DNA of 5,358 nt from an uncultured Burkholderiales bacterium (lineage in GTDB: Bacteria > Pseudomonadota > Gammaproteobacteria > Burkholderiales > Burkholderiaceae_C). This document shows, one piece after another, positions 1-5,358 of this stretch (position 1 is its first letter; every line of letters starts with the position of its first letter). The stretch is from assembly GCA_903952885.1 (NCBI GenBank), contig CAJBHE010000060.1, forward strand, positions 1 to 5,358. The letters are read 5' to 3'. The notes beneath the pieces are model-generated. The model searched no databases. It saw only the letters and a list, made by a program, of their open reading frames with translations, and was not told the origin of the DNA. The position numbers were made by a program, and so were the translations under genes.

Positions 1-1119
1 GAGAACCCAGAGAGCAAAGCTTTTTACAACGGCGACTACATCCAAGACATCGCAACCGATTTCTTGGCCGGCAAAACCGTCAAATCGGATGATCGCGAAT
101 TCACCGCCAGCGGCGATGTGAACGATGTGGACGGCATGCGCGAATTTGCCGTGGCCTATTTGCGTCACGAACAAGACCTCGACTTGAAAGCCTTTGACGT
201 TAAGTTCGACAACTATTACTTGGAAAGTAGCCTCTACACCAGCGGCAAAGTGGCCGATGCGGTGAACCGTTTGCAAGCCGCTGGCAAGACCTACGAACAA
301 GACGGTGCGTTGTGGCTGAAGTCCACCGACTACGGCGACGACAAAGACCGTGTGATGAAAAAGACAGACGGCACGTACACCTACTTTGTGCCGGACGTGG
401 CCTACCACATCACCAAGTGGGAACGCGGCTTCACCAAGGTGGTCAACATCCAAGGCACGGATCACCACGGCACGATTGCTCGTGTACGCGCTGGCTTGCA
501 AGCCGCCCATGTGGGCATTCCCGAGGGCTACCCCGACTACGTGTTGCACACCATGGTGCGCGTGATGCGCGGAGGCGAAGAAGTCAAGATTTCTAAGCGC
601 GCGGGCAGCTACGTGACGCTGCGCGACTTGATCGAATGGACCAGCAAAGACGCGGTGCGCTTCTTCTTGCTGAGCCGCAAGCCTGACACTGAGTACACCT
701 TCGATGTGGACTTGGCCGTGCAAAAGAACAACGACAACCCCGTGTACTACGTGCAATACGCACACGCTCGCATTTGCTCAGTGCTGCGTGCCTGGGCCGA
801 CAAAGACGGCGGCGATGTGGCCTCGCTCCAAGGCGTTGACTTGTCTGCGCTCGAGAGCCCACAAGCTCAAGCACTGATGTTGCAGCTGGCTAAGTACCCC
901 GCCATGCTGAGTGCAGCATCGGTCGACTTTGCGCCGCACGACGTGACCTTCTACTTGCGCGACCTCGCGGCCAGCTATCACAGCTATTACGACGCCGAGC
1001 GCATTTTGGTGGATGACGAAGCGGTGAAAAAAGCACGTTTGGCGCTGGTGGCTGCCACAGCGCAGGTGTTGCACAATGGCTTGGCGGTGTTGGGTGTGTC
1101 TGCCCCCGCCAGCATGTAA
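1..1119 (+). CDS. argS: Arginyl-tRNA synthetase, C-terminal part (5' end outside window)
   Basis: This enzyme charges tRNA-Arg with arginine using ATP in the cytoplasm. The frame is open from base 1, giving 372 residues of a protein usually about 560 long; the N-terminal tRNA-contacting domain and the HIGH motif lie upstream of the window. A TTG at 64 is an internal leucine codon, not a start. Visible landmarks, numbered within the fragment: the segment YFVPDVAYHITKWERGF near residue 130, GTDHHG at 152-157 (class I catalytic core), and KISKRAG at 196-202, the equivalent of the KMSKS loop. From about residue 246 (NPVYYVQYAHARI) to the end is the helical DALR anticodon-binding domain, finishing in the typical ALxLLGVSAP-like tail (here LAVLGVSAPASM). 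The C-terminus therefore looks complete. The next gene follows after 17 bases, so they are probably cotranscribed. Identification is secure. Confidence 0.97.
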   Translation, partial: ENPESKAFYNGDYIQDIATDFLAGKTVKSDDREFTASGDVNDVDGMREFAVAYLRHEQDLDLKAFDVKFDNYYLESSLYTSGKVADAVNRLQAAGKTYEQDGALWLKSTDYGDDKDRVMKKTDGTYTYFVPDVAYHITKWERGFTKVVNIQGTDHHGTIARVRAGLQAAHVGIPEGYPDYVLHTMVRVMRGGEEVKISKRAGSYVTLRDLIEWTSKDAVRFFLLSRKPDTEYTFDVDLAVQKNNDNPVYYVQYAHARICSVLRAWADKDGGDVASLQGVDLSALESPQAQALMLQLAKYPAMLSAASVDFAPHDVTFYLRDLAASYHSYYDAERILVDDEAVKKARLALVAATAQVLHNGLAVLGVSAPASM

Positions 1120-1126
1120 AGACGAC

Positions 1127-1130
1127 GGAG
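1127..1130 (+). promoter_or_regulatory. Ribosome binding site of the SPOR-domain gene
   Basis: GGAG lies six bases before ATG 1137 but only three before the in-frame TTG at 1134. The spacing favours ATG 1137 as the start and makes the two-codon-adjacent TTG an unlikely initiator. Confidence 0.7.
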
Positions 1131-1136
1131 ATTTTG

Positions 1137-1772
1137 ATGCGCTTGAATCAGCAACACGGTGGCACTTTGGTGGGCTTCATCATCGGTTTGGTGGTGGGTT
1201 TGGCCGTGGCCCTTGGGGTGGCCATTTACGTCACCAAAATGCCCATTCCGTTTTTGACCAAAGGTCAAAATCGCTCTGCCGATTCAGATGCTGCCGAAGC
1301 CGAAAAAAACAAAGACTGGGATCCCAATGCACCGCTGTATGGCAAGAAAGGTGCCAAGTCTGGCGATAAGGTGGACGAGTCCAAGGCCGATGTCACGCCT
1401 GAGCCCAAGCAAGATGCCGCGGCCAAAGTAGACCTTAAAAGTGCGGACCCTTTGGGTGACTTGGCCAAAGTGAAATCGGCTGAGCCTAAGCCTGCTGAGG
1501 CCAAGCCTGTGGAGGCGCCTAAGCCAACAAACACCGACCCATTCATTTATTTTGTACAAGCGGGCGCGTATCGCAGTAATGACGAAGCGGAGACTCAGCG
1601 TGCCAAAACCGCGATGCTCGGTTTGGATGCCAAAATCAGTGAACGCGATCAAGGCGGCCGCACGGTCCATCGTGTGCGCGTTGGCCCGATGGACAAAACG
1701 GAAGCCGAGCGCGTGCGCGCCAAGTTGGAAGCCGCTCACATCGATTCCGCCATGGTGCGGGTGCAACGTTAA
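1137..1772 (+). CDS. Membrane-anchored SPOR-domain protein, FtsN-like
   Basis: This is a 211-residue bitopic inner-membrane protein. A short N-terminal tail is followed by one hydrophobic helix at about residues 9-33 (glycine- and valine-rich), with the rest predicted periplasmic. Residues 60-70 (DWDPNAPLYGK) precede a long Lys/Pro/Ala/Glu linker of about 70 residues containing imperfect KPAEAKPVEAPKP repeats. A SPOR domain fills about 136-211, starting FIYFVQAGAYRSNDEAE and containing the HRVRVGP strand. SPOR domains bind peptidoglycan glycan strands stripped of stem peptides at division septa, so a role in septal localisation or late division is inferred. The architecture matches FtsN, but I cannot show it is the functional FtsN rather than another SPOR protein, so no symbol is given. 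The protein has no cysteine. ATG 1137 is chosen because of the GGAG six bases upstream. Confidence 0.88.
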   Translation: MRLNQQHGGTLVGFIIGLVVGLAVALGVAIYVTKMPIPFLTKGQNRSADSDAAEAEKNKDWDPNAPLYGKKGAKSGDKVDESKADVTPEPKQDAAAKVDLKSADPLGDLAKVKSAEPKPAEAKPVEAPKPTNTDPFIYFVQAGAYRSNDEAETQRAKTAMLGLDAKISERDQGGRTVHRVRVGPMDKTEAERVRAKLEAAHIDSAMVRVQR

Positions 1773-1777
1773 TCATC

Positions 1778-1784
1778 AAGAGGT
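1778..1784 (+). promoter_or_regulatory. Ribosome binding site of dsbA
   Basis: AAGAGGT ends five bases before ATG 1790, in the 17-base gap after the SPOR gene. It is a good purine-rich Shine-Dalgarno match and supports ATG 1790 as the dsbA start. Confidence 0.65.
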
Positions 1785-1789
1785 ATTCC

Positions 1790-2449
1790 ATGAAGCGTCG
1801 TGATTTTTCTTTGGTAGCTGTTGGCGCAGCCGCTGTGGCTCATTTGCCAATGGCCGTTCAAGCGCAAGGACCTGCTGCGACTAAAAAGCCCGTTGAGGGC
1901 ACTGACTATTTGTCGCTCGACAAGCGCGTGCCTACCGATGTGGGGGCGGGCAAGATTGAGTTGGTCGAGTTTTTTTGGTACAGCTGCCCGCACTGCAATG
2001 CCTTCGAGCCGCAGTTCGCGTCATGGCTGAAAGCTGCCCCCAAAGACGTGGTGGTGCAGCGCGTACCCGTGCGTTTTCGTGACGACTTTGAAGCGCAACA
2101 GCGCGCCTACTACGTGTTTGAGTCGCTCAATATGGTTGACGCCATGCATGGCAAGTTGTTCCACGCCATTCATAACGAGCGTCAGCAGCTCAATAGCGCA
2201 CAATCCTTGGCCGCATGGGCCGACAAGAATGGGTTGCCTGAGAAAAAGTTTTTGGACACCTTCAACAGCTTTGGCGTTTCTACCAAGGCGCGACGTGCCA
2301 CCCAGTTGCAAGATTCGTTCAAAGTGCAAGGCGTGCCAGCATTGGGTATCGCGGGCCGTTTCTACACCGATGGCTCACTCACCCAAACCATGGAGCGCGC
2401 CTTGCAAGTGGCCGAATACCTGATGGGCGAAGTTCGCCGGGGCCGCTGA
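1790..2449 (+). CDS. dsbA: Thiol:disulfide interchange protein DsbA
   Basis: This periplasmic oxidase introduces disulfide bonds into exported proteins and is normally re-oxidised by the membrane protein DsbB, which is not in this window. The protein has 219 residues, close to the family's usual length. Residues 1-25 form a signal peptide with charged start KRRDF, a hydrophobic stretch (SLVAVGAAAVAHL) and a probable cleavage site after VQA. The mature part has a thioredoxin fold: strand IELVEFFWYS leads into the catalytic CPHC at residues 66-69 (bases 1985-1996), the classic DsbA active site. A helical insertion spans about 100-170, and the cis-proline loop GVPAL has its proline at residue 183. 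The signal starts with RRDF, which resembles a twin-arginine motif, whereas E. coli DsbA uses the SRP/Sec route. It follows the SPOR gene by 17 bases and is probably in the same operon. Some relatives are annotated only as DsbA-family oxidoreductases. Confidence 0.93.
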   Translation: MKRRDFSLVAVGAAAVAHLPMAVQAQGPAATKKPVEGTDYLSLDKRVPTDVGAGKIELVEFFWYSCPHCNAFEPQFASWLKAAPKDVVVQRVPVRFRDDFEAQQRAYYVFESLNMVDAMHGKLFHAIHNERQQLNSAQSLAAWADKNGLPEKKFLDTFNSFGVSTKARRATQLQDSFKVQGVPALGIAGRFYTDGSLTQTMERALQVAEYLMGEVRRGR

Positions 2450-2497
2450 GTCATTCGTAACAAGTCAGCACCGAAATTTCACCTCTTGATGGTTAGA

Positions 2498-3085
2498 ATG
2501 CCATCAACTTTAACGAGCAATATTCGTGCCTTGACTTCATTTGCTACTTTCTCACTCGCGCTAATGATGGCCATCGTGCCAGTAGCGGCGTCGGCAGAAA
2601 AAGCAGATCGTGAGAAGCCCACCAACATCGAAGCCGATATCTTGGTCCATGACGAGCTGAAGCAGGTGAGTGTTTTCACTGGGCGTGCTGTGTTGACAAG
2701 GGGCTCGATGGTCATGCGTGGCTCTCGCATCGAAATGCATGAAGACGCTGATGGCTATCAATTTGGTGTCATTTTTCCGGAGCCTGGTAAACGCGCATTT
2801 TTTCGTCAAAAGCGCGAAGGCAATGACGAGTTCATGGAAGGCGAAGCCTTGCGTATTGAGTTTGACGGCAAGGCTGACCGCATCAAGCTGATCGACAGCG
2901 CCGAAGTACGCCGCTACCGTGGCCCGGTGCTGAGCGACACCATGACTGGCAAACTCATTATTTATGAAAACCTCACGGATATGTTCAGCATCGACGGACA
3001 GCGCAGCACAGAAGGTGGCAAAGCAGGCAGCGGTCGGGTCAAGGCGGTACTGGCCCCGCGTAGCAAATTATTGGATAAACCGTGA
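2498..3085 (+). CDS. lptA: LPS export periplasmic bridge protein LptA
   Basis: LptA forms the periplasmic bridge that carries lipopolysaccharide from the inner-membrane LptBFGC complex to LptDE in the outer membrane. From ATG 2498 the protein is 195 residues, near the usual 180-200. Residues 1-33 look like a Sec signal peptide: polar start with one Arg, hydrophobic LALMMAIVPVA, and a cut after ASA. The OstA/LptA beta-jellyroll domain spans about 40-165, beginning KPTNIEADILVHDELKQ and including VFTGRAVLTRGSMVMRGSRI, the family's characteristic strand pattern. The tail from about 166 is Gly/Lys/Arg-rich and probably disordered. The start is uncertain: ATG 2489 (198 residues) and TTG 2486 are in frame, and none has a convincing Shine-Dalgarno site. 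Its stop overlaps the lptB start. The usual upstream partner lptC is absent here; dsbA ends 48 bases before it. Confidence 0.92.
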   Translation: MPSTLTSNIRALTSFATFSLALMMAIVPVAASAEKADREKPTNIEADILVHDELKQVSVFTGRAVLTRGSMVMRGSRIEMHEDADGYQFGVIFPEPGKRAFFRQKREGNDEFMEGEALRIEFDGKADRIKLIDSAEVRRYRGPVLSDTMTGKLIIYENLTDMFSIDGQRSTEGGKAGSGRVKAVLAPRSKLLDKP

Positions 3086-3087
3086 TG
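3073..3087 (+). promoter_or_regulatory. lptA/lptB translational coupling junction
   Basis: The lptA stop TGA (3083-3085) shares its A with ATG 3085-3087 of lptB; a GTG at 3082 offers an alternative 4-base overlap. GGAT at 3073-3076, inside lptA, is a weak Shine-Dalgarno match eight bases before the ATG and five before the GTG. Ribosomes finishing lptA probably re-initiate here, keeping the two products in step. Confidence 0.6.
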
Positions 3088-3864
3088 GAAACCCTTGCAC
3101 CCTCTCACACCGCTGACGCGACTGAAAGCCGTTTGGAAGCAAACCATTTGCAAAAAGCCTACGGCAGCCGTAAGGTGGTGCACGATGTGTCGATTTCGGT
3201 GAAGAAGGGCGAAGTGGTCGGTTTGCTGGGCCCCAACGGTGCTGGCAAGACCACCTCGTTTTACATGATCGTGGGCCTGGTACGCGCTGACGGCGGCACC
3301 ATCACGATTGACGGCCAGCCAGTGGCGCATTTGCCGATTCACCGTCGCTCGCGTTTGGGTTTGAGCTACTTGCCGCAAGAAGCGTCGATTTTTCGCAAGC
3401 TCAACGTGGAAGAAAACGTGCGTGCGGTGTTGGAACTGCAGCGCGATGAAGATGGCAACGCCCTAGGCCCCGCTGAGATTGAAAAACGCCTGACCTCGCT
3501 CTTGCAAGAGCTACGTGTAGACCACTTGCGTGAGTCGCCAGCATTGGCTTTGTCGGGTGGTGAGCGTCGCCGTGTGGAAATTGCCCGCGCCTTGGCCACC
3601 AACCCGCGCTTTATTTTGTTGGACGAGCCGTTTGCGGGCATCGACCCGATTGCGGTGATTGAGATCCAACGCATCATTGGTTTTTTGAAAGCGCGTGGCA
3701 TGGGTGTGCTCATCACCGACCACAACGTGCGCGAAACCTTGGGCATTTGCGACCACGCGTGCATCATCAGCGATGGCCGTGTGCTGGCGCAGGGCACGCC
3801 GCGAGAAATCATTGAGAACGCTGATGTGCGCCGTGTGTATCTGGGCGAACATTTCCGAATGTGA
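3085..3864 (+). CDS. lptB: LPS export ABC transporter ATP-binding protein LptB
   Basis: This cytoplasmic ATPase dimerises and works with membrane subunits LptF and LptG (not in the window) to extract LPS from the inner membrane and push it onto the LptC/LptA bridge. The protein is 259 residues from ATG 3085, with all ABC motifs intact: Walker A GPNGAGKTT at 49-57, Q-loop in YLPQEASIF (Gln 98), signature LSGGE at 156-160, Walker B with catalytic pair D180-E181 in FILLDEPF, D-loop AGID at 184-187 and H-loop His 213 in ITDHNVRETL. The strings LPQEASIFRKL, SGGERRRVEIARALA and VYLGEHFRM are very close to E. coli LptB and separate it from LivF-type ATPases. About 17 extra N-terminal residues precede the core compared with the 241-residue E. 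coli protein. GTG 3082 would add one residue. The gene is followed after two bases by rpoN. Confidence 0.97.
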   Translation: METLAPSHTADATESRLEANHLQKAYGSRKVVHDVSISVKKGEVVGLLGPNGAGKTTSFYMIVGLVRADGGTITIDGQPVAHLPIHRRSRLGLSYLPQEASIFRKLNVEENVRAVLELQRDEDGNALGPAEIEKRLTSLLQELRVDHLRESPALALSGGERRRVEIARALATNPRFILLDEPFAGIDPIAVIEIQRIIGFLKARGMGVLITDHNVRETLGICDHACIISDGRVLAQGTPREIIENADVRRVYLGEHFRM

Positions 3865-3866
3865 TC

Positions 3867-5358
3867 ATGAAACAAGGCTTATCACTCCGCGTTTCGCAAC
3901 ATCTGGCGCTCACGCCCCAGTTACAGCAGTCGATCCGACTGTTGCAGTTGTCGACCTTGGAGTTGAGCCAAGAGATTGAGCAAATGCTCGACGAGAACCC
4001 GTTTCTCGACAAAGATTTTGAAGAAGCACCGCGCGAAGAGTTTGGCTTGGATAAAGCCGATGCACCTAGCCGTGACGAAGAAGTTGAACCCATTCGCGAG
4101 GTGCCGTCGATGGACGGCGGCATGTCTGAAATCAGTGTGGACAACACTGCCAGCGATACCGAGCCCAGCGTGGACGGCATCGCTGAGAGCTGGGACGGCG
4201 ACGGCAGTGTGGAGTTTTCGCCCGACGATTCCGAGTGGGGCGGCGACGCACCTGCCAGCAATCACAACAACACTGCTGACAGCGACACCGCAGACGCCAC
4301 CGAATTGGCGCGCATGCAAGAGTCGCTCACTTCGTTCTTGCACCGCCAAGCGCTGTCACTGCGCCTCAGCCCCACCGACTCCGCCGCGCTGCGCTATTTG
4401 ATTGAAAACCTCAACGACGACGGTTACCTAGAAGACACGCTGCGAAGCTTGGCCGAAGGTTTGGGCGGGGACAACGAAGAGCAAATTGAAGAGCTTGAAC
4501 ACCGCTTCCAAGTGGCCCTGTCGTTGCTGCAAAGCCTCGAGCCCGTGGGTGTGGGCGCGCGCGACTTGGCTGAGTGTTTGACGCTGCAACTCAAAGCGCT
4601 TGAGCCCAAGGGCGAAGAGGCTTTGCACATTCGTGACACGGCCATTCTCATGTGTAAGCAGCCGATGGAGATGTTGGCCAAACGCGATTTCAAACGCTTG
4701 GCCGTCATCGTGGGTGACAGCGAAGCCAATGTGAAAGTGGCCATCGCTCTGATTGGTCGCCTAGAGCCAAAACCCGGCCGCCGCTTTGCTGACGTAGAGC
4801 GCCATGTGGTGGTGCCCGATGTGTTGGTGACCCGCGTGGGCAAGTCCACCATCGCGCCTAAGTTCAAGGTGGCGCTCAACCCCGACGTGATGCCCCGTTT
4901 GCGCGTGCACGACATTTACGCCAACGCCCTCAAAGGCGGCAAAGGCGATAACCATGCCGGCTTGCAACAGCGCTTGCAAGAAGCGCGTTGGTTCATCAAG
5001 AACATCCAGCAGCGTTTTGACACCATCTTGCGTGTGAGCAATGCCATTGCTGAGCGCCAGAAAAACTTCTTCATCCACGGCGAACTTGCGATGCGCCCCA
5101 TGGTGCTGCGCGAGATTGCAGAAGAACTGGGCTTGCACGAGTCCACCATCAGCCGCGTGACCACCAACAAATACATGAGCACGCCATTTGGAACTTTTGA
5201 GCTCAAGTATTTCTTTGGCTCAGGGCTTGAGACTGACAGCGGCAACAACGCATCCAGCACAGCGGTGCGCGCTCTCATCAAGCAATTTGTGGCGAGCGAG
5301 AACCCCAAAAAGCCACTGTCGGATAATCAGCTCTCCGAAATGCTCAAAGAGCAAGGCA
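3867..5358 (+). CDS. rpoN: RNA polymerase sigma-54 factor RpoN (3' end outside window)
   Basis: Sigma-54 directs RNA polymerase to -24/-12 promoters and needs enhancer-binding AAA+ activators to open DNA, commonly serving nitrogen, motility and other accessory regulons. The frame is open from ATG 3867 to the edge, 497 codons, with no stop. Region I (residues 1-48, MKQGLSLRVSQHLALTPQLQ...) is the Gln/Leu-rich activator-responsive segment. Region II (about 49-147) is a strongly acidic linker. The core-binding domain follows from about 148, including DDGYLED (184-190) and LEPVGVGARDLAECL (224-238). The DNA-binding part includes RFDTILRV, the helix-turn-helix around 413-433 (VLREIAEELGLHESTISRVT) and TPFGTFELKYFFGSG. 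The window ends in SDNQLSEMLKEQG, shortly before the expected RpoN box (ARRTVAKYRE in relatives), which cannot be checked here. The start is two bases after the lptB stop, with no clear Shine-Dalgarno site, so translation is probably coupled to lptB. Confidence 0.97.
   Translation, partial: MKQGLSLRVSQHLALTPQLQQSIRLLQLSTLELSQEIEQMLDENPFLDKDFEEAPREEFGLDKADAPSRDEEVEPIREVPSMDGGMSEISVDNTASDTEPSVDGIAESWDGDGSVEFSPDDSEWGGDAPASNHNNTADSDTADATELARMQESLTSFLHRQALSLRLSPTDSAALRYLIENLNDDGYLEDTLRSLAEGLGGDNEEQIEELEHRFQVALSLLQSLEPVGVGARDLAECLTLQLKALEPKGEEALHIRDTAILMCKQPMEMLAKRDFKRLAVIVGDSEANVKVAIALIGRLEPKPGRRFADVERHVVVPDVLVTRVGKSTIAPKFKVALNPDVMPRLRVHDIYANALKGGKGDNHAGLQQRLQEARWFIKNIQQRFDTILRVSNAIAERQKNFFIHGELAMRPMVLREIAEELGLHESTISRVTTNKYMSTPFGTFELKYFFGSGLETDSGNNASSTAVRALIKQFVASENPKKPLSDNQLSEMLKEQG

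Noticed and set aside
64..66. TTG 64 as the start of a separate 351-residue gene.
   Set aside because: The frame is open to base 1 and the upstream residues (YNGDYIQDIATDF) belong to the ArgS sequence, so this is an internal leucine codon of a gene cut by the window edge.
1303..1310. A AAA AAC heptamer in the SPOR gene, in the phase of a -1 slippery site.
   Set aside because: The -1 frame stops at 1369 after about 20 codons, no downstream stimulatory structure is evident, and the zero frame encodes an intact full-length protein.
1970..1976. Run of seven T in dsbA, considered as a phase-variation tract.
   Set aside because: It encodes the conserved Phe-Phe-Trp just before the CPHC active site; seven bases is short for slippage and the frame is intact.
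2426..2438. Perfect inverted repeat GGCGAA-G-TTCGCC near the end of dsbA, considered as a terminator.
   Set aside because: It is inside the coding region, the usable stem is only four to five pairs around a tight loop, and the following bases are G/C-rich with no T tract.
2486..2514. TTGATG (2486-2491) and TTTAAC (2509-2514) with a 17-base spacer as a lptA promoter.
   Set aside because: Each hexamer matches only 4 of 6 positions, and transcription would begin downstream of all plausible lptA start codons, removing part of the signal peptide.
3366..3875. Long minus-strand open frames opposite lptB and rpoN (also 3809-4261 and 4424-4915).
   Set aside because: They are antisense to well-identified genes, have low-complexity Ser/Arg-rich translations typical of shadow frames, and show no recognisable domain.

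Overview
The window is a compact, single-strand stretch of housekeeping genes from a Gram-negative bacterium. The likely source is a betaproteobacterium of order Burkholderiales, probably family Comamonadaceae. This rests on the character of the encoded proteins (an ArgS with a KISKRAG-type motif, an lptA-lptB-rpoN cluster, a small membrane-anchored SPOR protein next to argS), the moderately high GC and the frequent TTG leucine codons. The genus cannot be fixed from the sequence alone.

Layout, all on the + strand: (1) 1-1119, the 3' two thirds of argS (arginyl-tRNA synthetase), running in from the left edge; (2) 1137-1772, a 211-residue membrane-anchored SPOR-domain protein resembling FtsN; (3) 1790-2449, a DsbA-family periplasmic thiol oxidase; (4) 2498-3085, lptA, the periplasmic LPS-bridge protein; (5) 3085-3864, lptB, the ATPase of the LPS exporter; (6) 3867 to the right edge, rpoN (sigma-54), cut just before its RpoN box. 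The sixth gene has no stop codon inside the window, but its frame stays open for 497 codons. Gaps are 17, 17, about 48, -1 and 2 bases, so almost the whole window is coding and no stretch over 300 bases lacks a gene.

The genes fall into two groups. argS-SPOR-dsbA are spaced like one transcription unit, with good Shine-Dalgarno sites before the SPOR gene and dsbA. lptA-lptB-rpoN are coupled by a stop/start overlap and a 2-base gap. The 48-base gap between dsbA and lptA is the only plausible boundary, yet it shows no terminator and no convincing promoter. Most products act at the cell envelope: septal peptidoglycan binding, disulfide formation and LPS export. RpoN and ArgS are the cytoplasmic exceptions.

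I found no RNA gene, mobile element, CRISPR array or sign of a new system. The points worth a second look are modest: a twin-arginine-like signal on DsbA, dsbA instead of lptC directly upstream of lptA, an unusually long acidic linker in RpoN, and an FtsN-like protein without cysteines beside dsbA.
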